Origin: an uncultured Tissierellia bacterium
GTDB taxonomy: Bacteria; Bacillota; Clostridia; Tissierellales; Peptoniphilaceae
Assembly: GCA_902489375.1 (NCBI GenBank)
Contig: CABTZP010000010.1
Span: forward strand, 1-22,400
Direction of reading: 5' to 3'
Length of the DNA stretch: 22,400 bases
This document shows positions 1 to 7,850 of this stretch, piece after piece. Under the pieces are notes generated by a model. That model worked only from the letters and a program-made list of their open reading frames with translations. It did no database searches and was not told where the DNA came from. The translations under genes and the position numbers were made by a program. Position 1 is the first letter of the stretch, and the number at the start of each line of letters is the position of its first letter.

Positions 1-30
1 AGGTCGCTGGTTCGAATCCATTCAGGCCCA
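1..30 (+). tRNA. tRNA-Ile (GAT), 3' fragment
   Basis: The first 30 bases are the 3' end of a tRNA: end of the variable region, T arm with loop TTCGAAT, then the acceptor strand CAGGCCC and discriminator A. The acceptor and T-arm sequence closely resembles the 3' part of Bacillus-type tRNA-Ile(GAT), from memory of that sequence. CCA is not encoded; the next bases are TAT. The T stem has one mismatch. The 5' part, including the anticodon, lies outside the window, so the isoacceptor is an inference. Confidence 0.75.
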
Positions 31-39
31 TATTTTTTC

Positions 40-67
40 CAACCGCTTTCTTAGCGGTTGTTTTTTT
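40..67 (+). terminator. Rho-independent terminator after tRNA-Ile
   Basis: An 8-bp stem CAACCGCT / AGCGGTTG (40-47 with 53-60) with a 5-base loop is followed directly by seven T. It starts ten bases after the tRNA end and is oriented to stop tRNA transcription. On the minus strand the hairpin is followed by G and A rather than T, so it is not a good terminator for the convergent gene. Confidence 0.85.
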
Positions 68-125
68 ATCCCTTTTTCCGGCTTAAGGCCACTTCATCAA
101 GTTGAGAATGGGGGCTGGTTATTGA

Positions 126-1229
126 TTAGTAGGATTCGAGAAGGAGTTTGACAAGGGCGAGAATGTTTTCAAAATAAAAGCGTTCCCCGTCCCCAAAAAC
201 AAACAAGGGTGCCTTTACAGAGTAGGGAGAGGCATCGGGAATGGGCCGGGGAAAGGCAGCCAGAAAAACATGTTTTTCTCCAGCCGAAGCGGAAAACACA
301 TTAATGCGTAAGCTTAGCCTTCCCCCTGTCCAGGAAATGTCGCCAAAGGAGCTGGAAAAGGCTCCCCTTTGTTTTTCTGGGAAAACGGCCGGTATTTTTT
401 CGTTTGCAAAAGGTTGATCGGAAGGGAGAGAAGATAGGGGAGCGGAAAGAGGGGAGAAGGAAAATTCCCCATAGGCAAAGTCCTTTTCAATCCAGGCCCG
501 TTGAAGCTCCAGGCTCATTCCCATCAGGGGGCCTGAGGCGGGAACCAGAGTAAGCCTTTTCCTCAAATCTTGGACACATCGGTAAAGATAGGCGAGGGAA
601 AGGAGATCTTCTTTATTGTGAAGGAGGACAGACTCCTGAACTTCGGCTTGAGCCATTGAAGAGGCGGAGGCAGCGATGGCTTTTCCGGAAAGCGGATCTT
701 TTCGGATGAAGCCGGCTTGTTGAGCAATTTTTTCAAGCTTTAGACTGGGAAAAGAGAAAAATTTCTTTCTTTCCCGCAGCCACTGGTAGAGATCTTCCTG
801 CAAGTTTTCTTCAAAAGAAAAAGACAAGTGATTGATCTTTGCCCGAGCGATCAAAAAAGGAAGGTCAAAAGCCTTTCCATTAAAAGTGACCAAGAAGCTC
901 GGTCGGACAGAAGTCGCTGGCGCAGGAACTTTACTGTAAGAAGATGAAGGGCCCACTTCTAAAGGGCCTTTTTCAGAAAAAGAATCCTTTTCAAAGGAGA
1001 AGGGAGAAAAATGCGAAAAACAGCGCTGAAGAAGGGCTTTTTCTTCGGCTGCTTGCGGGCTTGTGATATATAGCTGACGAAGGAGAAGCTCAGCTGAAGA
1101 CGAAATCAAAAAGCCGGCCATAAAAAGAGAGGAAGTTTGCGGATGAAAGCCTGAAGTTTCAATATCCAAAAAGATCTTGCCTTCTGGTAAAAAAGAAAGG
1201 CCCGTAATTTTTTCTTCTCGAATGTCCAT
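126..1229 (-). CDS. YprB-like ribonuclease H-fold / DnaQ-type exonuclease domain protein
   Basis: A 367-residue protein with the three acidic exonuclease motifs of the RNase H-like family that includes Bacillus YprB: FLDIETSGF (D22, E24), TFNGKAFDLPFL (residues 115-126, D122) and LHNKEDLLSL (D208). The catalytic part lies in the first ~220 residues. The remaining ~150 residues are not recognised. A Ser/Pro-rich insert (about 75-110) separates motifs I and II. Family members are predicted nucleic-acid exonucleases; the substrate cannot be told from sequence. The start is supported by GAGGAG seven bases upstream of the ATG. It runs opposite to everything else in the window and converges on the tRNA terminator. 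No T-rich terminator is visible after its stop. Confidence 0.8.
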   Translation of the reverse strand: MDIREEKITGLSFLPEGKIFLDIETSGFHPQTSSLFMAGFLISSSAELLLRQLYITSPQAAEEKALLQRCFSHFSPFSFEKDSFSEKGPLEVGPSSSYSKVPAPATSVRPSFLVTFNGKAFDLPFLIARAKINHLSFSFEENLQEDLYQWLRERKKFFSFPSLKLEKIAQQAGFIRKDPLSGKAIAASASSMAQAEVQESVLLHNKEDLLSLAYLYRCVQDLRKRLTLVPASGPLMGMSLELQRAWIEKDFAYGEFSFSPLSAPLSSLPSDQPFANEKIPAVFPEKQRGAFSSSFGDISWTGGRLSLRINVFSASAGEKHVFLAAFPRPIPDASPYSVKAPLFVFGDGERFYFENILALVKLLLESY

Positions 1230-1236
1230 CGGTTCT

Positions 1237-1270
1237 CCTCGTGATACAATATCTTCTCGTGTTACAATAT
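1237..1270. repeat. 18-bp-period tandem direct repeat in the divergent intergenic region
   Basis: Two units, CCTCGTGATACAATAT (1237-1252) and TCTCGTGTTACAATAT (1255-1270), match at 14 of 16 positions with an 18-base period. Both contain TGnTACAAT, which on the plus strand resembles an extended -10 box. No good -35 is seen for either. The repeat lies in the 5' leader of the minus-strand exonuclease gene and abuts its ribosome binding site. It may be a pair of regulator sites or overlapping -10 elements; function is unknown. Confidence 0.5.
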
Positions 1271-1369
1271 TGAACGAAACTTTCTTCTTTTTCGCTCCTG
1301 CCTTTGCCCATCTTCCGGGAAAAAGAAGGGGGCTGACGAAAGCGGAGCGAGAAAGCTTTAATTAAGGAA

Positions 1370-1378
1370 AGTATAGCA
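1370..1378 (-). promoter_or_regulatory. Possible extended -10 promoter for the YprB-like gene
   Basis: On the minus strand the sequence reads TGCTATACT, a TGn-extended -10 box with TATACT. No convincing -35 lies 17 bases upstream. If used, transcription would start near 1362 and leave a leader of about 130 bases carrying the tandem repeat. Confidence 0.4.
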
Positions 1379-1397
1379 TGGGAGAGGGGAAAAAGCT

Positions 1398-2531
1398 GTG
1401 ATTTACTTTGATAATGCCGCTACAACGCCGGTTCTTCCAGAAATCGCGAAGCGCATTGAGATGGCCCTCCGGGATAATTGGGGAAATCCGTCATCCTTAC
1501 ACCGAAAAGGTTTTGAGGCGGAAAAAGTCATGCGCAAGGCCGAACAAACCATTGCCCAAGCCTTGGGGGTAGAGGCGAAGACCCTGATTTTTACCTCTGG
1601 AGCGACAGAGGCAAATAATGCCTTTTTAAAAGGTGCGGTCCAGGGGAAAAAGGGAAATATCGTCATTTCTTCCGTGGAACATGCTTCCGTTCTCAAAACG
1701 GCGAAGGGACTGGAAAGAGAGGATCTTGAACTTCGATGGATTCCCTGCGATGGCTATGGACGGGTTTTTGTGGAAGAAGCCGCGGGGCTTGTCGATGACC
1801 AAACCCTACTGGTTTCCTGTATGCAGGTCAACAATGAACTGGGAACCCTAGAGCCTGTTGAAGAATTGGCCCAGGCGGTTAAAAAGAAAAATCCAAAAAC
1901 CCTGTTTCATACCGATGGCACCCAAGGTTTTTGCAAGATCCCTTTGGACCTGAATAAGGCTCCGATTGATGCTTATTCGACCAGCGCCCACAAAATTCAT
2001 GGGCCCAAAGGCATCGGCTTTTTGTATCTTCGACCCGGACTTTGTCTTCCCCCCCTCATTGAAGGGGGCGGCCAGCAGGAAGGAAGGCGGGCTGGAACGG
2101 AAAATGTTCCCTATCTCGTCGGTTTTGCAGCCGCCTGCCAATATATGGAAAACTTTCAAAAAGCATATCCGGGAAAAATTCAGGCCCTCTACGATGAGGC
2201 ATTAAAACACGCTATGGCCATGGATCGAGTCCATCTCCTCAGCCCCCGGGAAGGGGCCAGCCCCTATATTCTTTCCCTTGGCATTGAGGGCATTCGGGCA
2301 GAGGTTCTTCTTCATTTTCTGGAAAAAGAAGAAATGTATCTTTCTACCGGGTCGGCCTGTTCTCTGGGAAAGCCCTCAGCGGTAATTGAAGCCTGCAAGA
2401 TCCCGCCAGCTTATCGAGACGGAGTCGTTCGACTCTCTTTTCAGACGGAAAATTCCGTTGAAGAGGTCGCACCTTTCTTCCGGAAGATGAGTGAGGCCAT
2501 GGAGTCCATCCGTCGAGCTATGGGAAAGTAG
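1398..2531 (+). CDS. iscS: Cysteine desulfurase (NifS/IscS family, NifZ-like partner of ThiI)
   Basis: A 377-residue class V aminotransferase-fold enzyme that uses PLP to take sulfur from cysteine and hold it as a persulfide. N-terminal YFDNAATTP, the PLP lysine in SAHKIHGPKG (K199) and the active-site cysteine in STGSACSLGKPS (C321) are all present; length fits the family. The GTG start is chosen because GGAGAGGGG lies eight bases upstream and the family consensus begins right there. The ATG at 1378 is out of frame. The gene is followed 122 bp later by thiI. A dedicated desulfurase beside thiI is the NifZ arrangement known in Bacillus subtilis, where it supplies sulfur for 4-thiouridine in tRNA. 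The symbol is a family-level name; nifZ would fit the context equally well. Confidence 0.9.
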   Translation: MIYFDNAATTPVLPEIAKRIEMALRDNWGNPSSLHRKGFEAEKVMRKAEQTIAQALGVEAKTLIFTSGATEANNAFLKGAVQGKKGNIVISSVEHASVLKTAKGLEREDLELRWIPCDGYGRVFVEEAAGLVDDQTLLVSCMQVNNELGTLEPVEELAQAVKKKNPKTLFHTDGTQGFCKIPLDLNKAPIDAYSTSAHKIHGPKGIGFLYLRPGLCLPPLIEGGGQQEGRRAGTENVPYLVGFAAACQYMENFQKAYPGKIQALYDEALKHAMAMDRVHLLSPREGASPYILSLGIEGIRAEVLLHFLEKEEMYLSTGSACSLGKPSAVIEACKIPPAYRDGVVRLSFQTENSVEEVAPFFRKMSEAMESIRRAMGK

Positions 2532-2653
2532 GAGATGGAAATCTTTGCCAGCTGGAAAAGGGCGAAAGTTTCATGACGGCTGGATTTGTCAATAGAAAAT
2601 AAATCAGCTGAAGAGAGAAAAATCAGCGTTTAAAAAGAGGGTGAAAAGGAAAA

Positions 2654-3895
2654 ATGACGATAAAAAAAGACTGGGTTGTTGCGGCAAGCTTTGGCGAACT
2701 CATATTAAAAGGAAAAAATCGGTCTCGTTTTATCAAAAATGCCGTAGATCATATTGATTTGGCAACCAGGGATCTTCCCGTCCAGGAACGATTTTTTGAT
2801 TGCGGGAAGTATTTTCTGGCTGTAGAAGAAAAAGATCTGGAATCGGTGGTCCAGGGGGTAAAAAAAGTTTTCGGACTGGTTTACATCACCCCTTCCTTAC
2901 GGGTAGATCGGAAAAAAGACGACATTTTTCAGGCTGCGAAGATCCTGACCGAAGAAAAGTTAAAAGAACTCAAGCGGGAAAATCCCCAAAAGGATCGCTT
3001 TTCCTTTAAAGTTCGGACGAAACGGGGGGATAAGTCTTTTCCCCATCCCTCTCCTGAGGTTTCAGCCTGGCTGGGCGGAGAACTTTTGGATGCGTTTCCG
3101 GATCTTTCGGTCGATGTCCACCATCCCGATTTTATCGTCCATGTGGAAATCCGAACGAAGGCCTTTGTTTATATCGACCGGGTTAAGGGCATGGGCGGAC
3201 TTCCTTGGGGAAGCTCCGGAAGGGGTCTTCTGCTCCTGTCCGGGGGAATTGACTCTCCAGCCGCCGGCTTTGCCATTGCCAGAAGAGGGATGGCGATTGG
3301 CGCGGTCCACTTCCATGCCTATCCTTATACCAGTGAACGGGCAAAGGATAAGGCGGTGCGTCTGGCAACGCAAATGACCAAATCCGTCGGTCCCATGAGG
3401 GTCTATATGATCAATATTTTAGATACCTACCTGGCCTGCAAAGAAAAATGCCAGCCTAGAAATACTACCCTCCTTTCCCGGAGGATGATGATGCGGATCG
3501 CCGATGTTCTCTGCCAACGCGATCACTACGATGCCCTGATCACCGGAGAAAGCTTAGGCCAAGTGGCCTCCCAGACGGTGCAAAGCCTTTCCGTGATTAA
3601 CCATGCAGCCTCTCACCCCATTTTGCGGCCCTTTATTGCCGAGGACAAAAATCAGATTATTGAGATCAGTCGAAAAATTGGGACTTACGAGCTTTCCGTC
3701 CTCCCCTATGAAGACTCTTGCTCCATCTTTGCGCCTGATCAGCCGAACACCCAGCCTAAGCTGGGTCCGATTTTAGAGGATGAGAAAAAGTTAGATGTCC
3801 AGGGGCTTATGGAAAAAGCGCTTTCTTCCTTGGAAATCATTGATCCGAACCGGCCTGAAGAGATCATTTTTTCAGAAAAAGAAGGCTTGCAATAA
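2654..3895 (+). CDS. thiI: tRNA 4-thiouridine synthase ThiI
   Basis: A 413-residue ThiI. An N-terminal ferredoxin-like segment and THUMP domain (about 1-165) precede the PP-loop ATPase domain with SGGIDSP at residues 196-202. It adenylates U8 of tRNA and inserts sulfur. The EDSCSIF segment carries the conserved cysteine region of the synthase domain. The C-terminal rhodanese domain of enterobacterial ThiI (about 482 residues) is absent, so sulfur must come directly from a partner, most likely the desulfurase encoded upstream. The start is backed by AAGGAA five bases before ATG. A role in thiamine synthesis is unlikely without the rhodanese domain. Confidence 0.95.
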   Translation: MTIKKDWVVAASFGELILKGKNRSRFIKNAVDHIDLATRDLPVQERFFDCGKYFLAVEEKDLESVVQGVKKVFGLVYITPSLRVDRKKDDIFQAAKILTEEKLKELKRENPQKDRFSFKVRTKRGDKSFPHPSPEVSAWLGGELLDAFPDLSVDVHHPDFIVHVEIRTKAFVYIDRVKGMGGLPWGSSGRGLLLLSGGIDSPAAGFAIARRGMAIGAVHFHAYPYTSERAKDKAVRLATQMTKSVGPMRVYMINILDTYLACKEKCQPRNTTLLSRRMMMRIADVLCQRDHYDALITGESLGQVASQTVQSLSVINHAASHPILRPFIAEDKNQIIEISRKIGTYELSVLPYEDSCSIFAPDQPNTQPKLGPILEDEKKLDVQGLMEKALSSLEIIDPNRPEEIIFSEKEGLQ

Positions 3896-3901
3896 AATGA
3901 A

Positions 3902-3929
3902 TTGAAAGCTATTCTCATTGATATATAGA
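3902..3929 (+). promoter_or_regulatory. Probable sigma-A promoter for potABCD
   Basis: TTGAAA (3902-3907) and TATAGA (3924-3929) are separated by 16 bases, just after the thiI stop. Transcription would begin near 3936 and leave a leader of about 120 bases before the potA start. No thiI terminator is seen, so read-through from thiI is also possible. Confidence 0.55.
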
Positions 3930-3943
3930 TTTTTTGATCAGAG

Positions 3944-4043
3944 GATTTTCTAACAAAGAAAAATCAGGCATACGGACCCCGCCTTTTCGGCGGATCACAG
4001 CCCTTCGGGGAAAAATCACAACCACCACGGCCCTTCCAGCCGT
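3944..4043 (+). promoter_or_regulatory. Structured 5' leader of potA, unknown RNA element
   Basis: Between the promoter and the potA ribosome binding site lie four possible hairpins: GATTTTCT / AGAAAAATC with one bulged A (3944-3965), CCGCC / GGCGG (3979-3993), CCC-TTCG-GGG with a UUCG tetraloop (4001-4010), and ACGGC / GCCGT (4027-4043), which ends two bases before the Shine-Dalgarno region. The hexamer ATCACA occurs after the second and third hairpins. None is followed by a T run. I do not recognise a named riboswitch class. It could be a ligand-sensing or translation-controlling leader; this is inference. Confidence 0.4.
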
Positions 4044-4059
4044 TAGAGAGGAAATGCTG

Positions 4060-5136
4060 ATGCCGGATAAGATTCAATTGGTGGATGTCTCTAAAGTTTA
4101 CGGGGACCAGATCGTTCTGGATCATCTCAACTTAACCGTCAAAGCAGATGAATTTCTTACCCTGCTCGGCCCTTCCGGCTGCGGGAAGACAACGACCCTT
4201 CGCATCATTGGAGGCTTTGAGATGCCCGATCAGGGAAGGGTTTATGTGAATGGGGAAGAAATCACCCATCTTCCCCCCAATCTTCGGAAAATTAATACGG
4301 TTTTCCAGCACTACTCCTTATTCCCGCATTTAAATGTCCGGGAAAATGTTGCCTTTGGTTTAAAAATTAAAAGGGTTCCGCAAAAAGAAGCCATCCCTCG
4401 GGTCGATCATATGCTAAAGACCATGGATTTGGAAGGCTTCGGAGACCGGACCATTGACCAGCTATCCGGCGGCCAGCAGCAGCGGATTGCCATTGCCCGG
4501 GCCCTGGTGAATGAACCGGAGATCCTTCTTTTGGATGAGCCTTTGGGGGCCTTAGATGCAAAATTACGAAAGAATATGCAAATCGAACTGAAGTCGATCC
4601 AAAAGAGAACCGGGATTACCTTTATTTTCGTCACCCATGATCAGGAAGAAGCGCTAACTATGAGCGACCGTATCGTCGTCATGAGTGAAGGAAAAATTCA
4701 GCAGATTGGAACGCCTTTGGAAATTTATAACGAACCGGTGAACCGTTTTGTCGCCGGTTTTATTGGCGAATCCAATATCTATGAAGGCGTAATGACAGGA
4801 CCCTATGAAGTGACGTTTTTAGGCCACGCCTTTTCCTGCATTCAAAACCAATTTGATATGAATGAACCCGTTGACATTGTCATTCGCCCGGAGGATATGG
4901 AATTGGTTCCGCCTGAAAAGGGAATGATCCAGGCCAAGGTCTTAGATCACACCTTTAAAGGGGTTTATTATATCAATCGCCTGGATATTCAGGGGAAAGT
5001 CAGCCTGAGCCAATCGACGAAAATGGCGAACGACGGAAGTACGGTTGGGATCATCATTGAACCGGAAAATATTCAGGTCATGCATAAAACAGGCAAAACG
5101 GATCTCGATCCATCGAAAGACCGGTCTTTGCACTAG
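4060..5136 (+). CDS. potA: Spermidine/putrescine ABC transporter ATP-binding protein PotA
   Basis: A 358-residue ABC ATPase that powers polyamine import through PotB/PotC. It shows Walker A GPSGCGKT (37-44), Q-loop Q83, signature LSGGQQ (135-140), Walker B ILLLDEP (155-161), H-loop H193 and a C-terminal TOBE-like domain (about 280-350) typical of PotA. The frame stays open back to an ATG at 3934, but ATG 4060 is chosen: family homology starts at MPDKIQLVDVSKVYG and GAGAGGAA lies about eight bases upstream. ATG 4054 would be too close to that site. First gene of potABCD; its stop overlaps a run of eight G that leads into potB. Confidence 0.95.
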   Translation: MPDKIQLVDVSKVYGDQIVLDHLNLTVKADEFLTLLGPSGCGKTTTLRIIGGFEMPDQGRVYVNGEEITHLPPNLRKINTVFQHYSLFPHLNVRENVAFGLKIKRVPQKEAIPRVDHMLKTMDLEGFGDRTIDQLSGGQQQRIAIARALVNEPEILLLDEPLGALDAKLRKNMQIELKSIQKRTGITFIFVTHDQEEALTMSDRIVVMSEGKIQQIGTPLEIYNEPVNRFVAGFIGESNIYEGVMTGPYEVTFLGHAFSCIQNQFDMNEPVDIVIRPEDMELVPPEKGMIQAKVLDHTFKGVYYINRLDIQGKVSLSQSTKMANDGSTVGIIIEPENIQVMHKTGKTDLDPSKDRSLH

Positions 5137-5145
5137 GGGGGGGCC

Positions 5146-5985
5146 ATGAAATCCTATCAGAAATTTGTCTTTCCTTATTATCTCTGGGTCGCCTTCTTCG
5201 TGATGATTCCAACCCTGATGGTTCTCTATTACGCATTTACCATGGAAGGTAGTTTTTCCCTTGTCCCTTTTTCTAAGGTTTTTGCACCGGCAACGGTGCG
5301 TATCATTCTTCGGTCTTTGAAAATTGCCCTGATCACGACCCTGCTCTGTTTTTTTCTGGGCTATCCCATGGCCTATTTCATTGCCCGGATGGACCTGCGC
5401 TATCAGGGGGTGGCCATGGCTTTAATTATCATCCCCATGTGGATGAACTTTCTTTTACGGACCTATGCCTGGGTGACCCTGCTTTCCCGCAACGGTCTAT
5501 TAAATACCATTTTGCTTTCGATGGGTTTATCTCCTCAAGATCTGCTCTATACGGAAGCGGCCGTAATTTTAGGCATGGTATATAACTTTTTGCCCTTTAT
5601 GATCCTTCCGATCTATACGGTACTCGATAAAATGGACCGGAGTTTAAACGAGGCCGCCAGTGATTTGGGCGCGAGGCCTTTTCAGTCTTTTTTCTACGTC
5701 ACCCTTCCACTTTCCAAGCCCGGCATTATTTCCGGGGTGACCATGGTTTTTGTCCCGGTGATCTCAACCTTTGAAATCACCTCTCTTTTGGGAGGAGGAA
5801 AGACGAGCCTAGTTGGAAATGTGATCAGTCAGCAGTTCGTGGTGACAGGCAATTGGAATTATGGATCCGCCCTGGCCGTAGTTTTGATGATCTTTTTGGT
5901 GATTTCCCTTTTTATCGACAGCGATAGCAAGGCGAAAGAAAAAGGAAAATCAAAACGGGCGGAAAAGAAGAGGGGGAGGGCGTAA
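5146..5985 (+). CDS. potB: Spermidine/putrescine ABC transporter permease PotB
   Basis: A 279-residue inner-membrane permease with about six hydrophobic segments, the first at residues 10-32, and the BPD-type coupling loop EAASDLGARPFQ that contacts the ATPase, followed by the PGIISG stretch. The C terminus is a highly basic tail after the last membrane segment. It starts nine bases after potA; the ribosome binding site is an eight-G run (5136-5143). It forms the translocation channel with PotC. Confidence 0.93.
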   Translation: MKSYQKFVFPYYLWVAFFVMIPTLMVLYYAFTMEGSFSLVPFSKVFAPATVRIILRSLKIALITTLLCFFLGYPMAYFIARMDLRYQGVAMALIIIPMWMNFLLRTYAWVTLLSRNGLLNTILLSMGLSPQDLLYTEAAVILGMVYNFLPFMILPIYTVLDKMDRSLNEAASDLGARPFQSFFYVTLPLSKPGIISGVTMVFVPVISTFEITSLLGGGKTSLVGNVISQQFVVTGNWNYGSALAVVLMIFLVISLFIDSDSKAKEKGKSKRAEKKRGRA

Positions 5986-5988
5986 ACG

Positions 5989-6771
5989 ATGTCCAGCAAG
6001 CTGCGTAAATTTTATATGGCCTTGATCTACCTTTTCCTTTACGCCCCGATTTTTCTTCTTTTCGCCTTTTCCTTCAACAAAGGAAAAACCAGGGGGCTTT
6101 GGGAGGGCTTTACCCTCGATTGGTATTTTTCCCTCTTTCACAACGCGGAGATCATGTCAGCGCTGAAGAATACGGCTTCTGTTGCCCTCATTGCAACGAT
6201 TTTCGGGACCCTGATCGGAACCCTGGGGATTATTGGCCTCTATTTTTGCGGGCAAAAACAGAAAAAGTTTTTAATGCTCATGAATCAGATTAATGTTATT
6301 AACCCCGAAATTGTCACAGCAGTGGGCTTTTTAATCATTTATCGGTTTTTGAATTTAGATCTGGGGTATTTCAGTCTGGTCCTATCTCATATTGGCTTTA
6401 CCGTTCCCTATGTCATTTTGTCCATCTACCCCCGGCTTTTGCAGATGCCAAGCGCTCTTCCTGAGGCGGCCATGGACCTGGGCGCGACGCCTTTTCAGAC
6501 GGTTCGCTATGTCATGATTCCCTATATCCGTCCGGGGATTATTTCCGGAGCCCTCATGGCCTTTACCATCTCCATTGATGATTTTGCCATTTCCTTTTTT
6601 ACCACGGGCAATGGCGTCGATACCGTTTCCACCCTGGTTTATGCCATGGCCCGAAGAGGGATTAATCCGGAAATCAATGCCCTTTCGACGATCATGTTCG
6701 CAGCCATGTTAGTTCTCCTAACCCTGGTGAACCTGCGAACCGCTCAGGAAAAGAAGAAAGGAAGGCTCTGA
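5989..6771 (+). CDS. potC: Spermidine/putrescine ABC transporter permease PotC
   Basis: A 260-residue permease, the second half of the polyamine channel. It has an N-terminal membrane segment (about 8-28), several further hydrophobic stretches and the coupling motif EAAMDLGATPFQ near residue 160, followed by PGIISG as in PotB. ATG 5989 lies three bases after the potB stop with GGGGGAGGG upstream. Its TGA overlaps the potD ATG by one base (TGATG), so translation is likely coupled. Confidence 0.93.
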   Translation: MSSKLRKFYMALIYLFLYAPIFLLFAFSFNKGKTRGLWEGFTLDWYFSLFHNAEIMSALKNTASVALIATIFGTLIGTLGIIGLYFCGQKQKKFLMLMNQINVINPEIVTAVGFLIIYRFLNLDLGYFSLVLSHIGFTVPYVILSIYPRLLQMPSALPEAAMDLGATPFQTVRYVMIPYIRPGIISGALMAFTISIDDFAISFFTTGNGVDTVSTLVYAMARRGINPEINALSTIMFAAMLVLLTLVNLRTAQEKKKGRL

Positions 6772-7826
6772 TGAAAAAATGCTTGATATCGGTTCGAAGG
6801 CTTTTTTTCGGCTTCCTTGCGGGTCTTCTTGTCATCTCTTTTTCTTCCTGCGGGAAAAAAGAGGAAAAGATTGTCAATGTCTATAACTGGGGCCAATACA
6901 TCGATCCCCAGGTGCTCAAGGATTTTGAGAAAGAGACGGGCATCCACGTGATCTATTCAACCTATACGACCAACGAAGACCTCTATATGAAACTCAAAAA
7001 TGGAGGGACGGTTTATGATCTGGTCTGTCCGTCTTCTTTTATGCTGGACAAGCTCATTACTGAGGGATATCTTCAAAAGATTGATTTTTCCAGGATCCCC
7101 AACATGAAATATCTTGACGAACAGTACCTTCACACGAATTCGGATCCGAAACAAGAATATTCCGTACCCTATTTTTGGGGAACAGTCGGTATCCTTTATA
7201 ACAAGAAAAAAGTTGACGATCCGGTCAATTCCTGGGACATCATCTGGAATCCCAAATACAAAAGGCAGATTGTCATGATTGATTCTCTGCGCGATGCCCT
7301 GGGTCTTGCCTTATCCAGAAGAGGATTTTCAGAAAACAGCACCGATCCGAAGGAGCTGGCGATCGTTCGTCAGGATTTAATTGACCAGTATCCTCTGGTC
7401 TATGCTTATCTGGTTGAACAGACCCGAGACCTGATGATCAATGAAGAAAGCGCGCTTTCCGTGGTCTTTTCGGGGGATGCAGCCGCAGCCATGGCCCGGA
7501 ACAAGGACTTGGATTTCGTTGTCCCCAAAGAGGGATCGAATCTCTGGATTGACTCCTTTGCCATTCCTGTGACAGCTGTCCACAAGGAAAATGCAGAGGC
7601 TTTCATTAACTATATGTGCCGGCCGGAAGTGATGGTCAAAAATGCCCAGTATGTGGGCTATTCCCTTCCCAGTTCAAAAGGAAAGGCTCTTTTGACAAAA
7701 GAGGAACAGGAAAACCCCGCCGCCTATCCCGATCAGTCAGTCTATGATCGCTTGGAGGTCTTTAAAAATGTTGGGGATTTTATGCAGGTATATAACGACC
7801 TTTGGCAGGATGTGAAAAATCAGTAA
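6771..7826 (+). CDS. potD: Spermidine/putrescine-binding lipoprotein PotD
   Basis: A 351-residue solute-binding protein. A basic, hydrophobic signal peptide ends in FSSC, with C27 as the likely lipidated cysteine, consistent with a Gram-positive lipoprotein; F at the -3 position is a loose lipobox. The mature part starts with NVYNWGQYIDP, typical of the PotD/PotF family, and its length fits. It captures polyamine outside the membrane and delivers it to PotBC. GGAAGG precedes the ATG, which overlaps the potC stop. Polyamine specificity is inferred from family and operon. Confidence 0.93.
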   Translation: MKKCLISVRRLFFGFLAGLLVISFSSCGKKEEKIVNVYNWGQYIDPQVLKDFEKETGIHVIYSTYTTNEDLYMKLKNGGTVYDLVCPSSFMLDKLITEGYLQKIDFSRIPNMKYLDEQYLHTNSDPKQEYSVPYFWGTVGILYNKKKVDDPVNSWDIIWNPKYKRQIVMIDSLRDALGLALSRRGFSENSTDPKELAIVRQDLIDQYPLVYAYLVEQTRDLMINEESALSVVFSGDAAAAMARNKDLDFVVPKEGSNLWIDSFAIPVTAVHKENAEAFINYMCRPEVMVKNAQYVGYSLPSSKGKALLTKEEQENPAAYPDQSVYDRLEVFKNVGDFMQVYNDLWQDVKNQ

Positions 7827-7850
7827 AAAAGCGAAAGGATAAGGGGAGCC

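Noticed and set aside
1177..1365. Small gene upstream of the desulfurase
   Set aside because: Half overlaps the minus-strand exonuclease in antisense, composition is unremarkable and there is no ribosome binding site.
3944..4043. Known riboswitch (guanidine or fluoride classes) before potA
   Set aside because: The conserved core sequences of those classes as I know them are not present; kept only as an unnamed structured leader.
3934..4059. N-terminal extension of PotA by 42 residues
   Set aside because: The frame is open, but the extension resembles no PotA N terminus, contains several hairpins, lacks a ribosome binding site, and a good one lies before ATG 4060.
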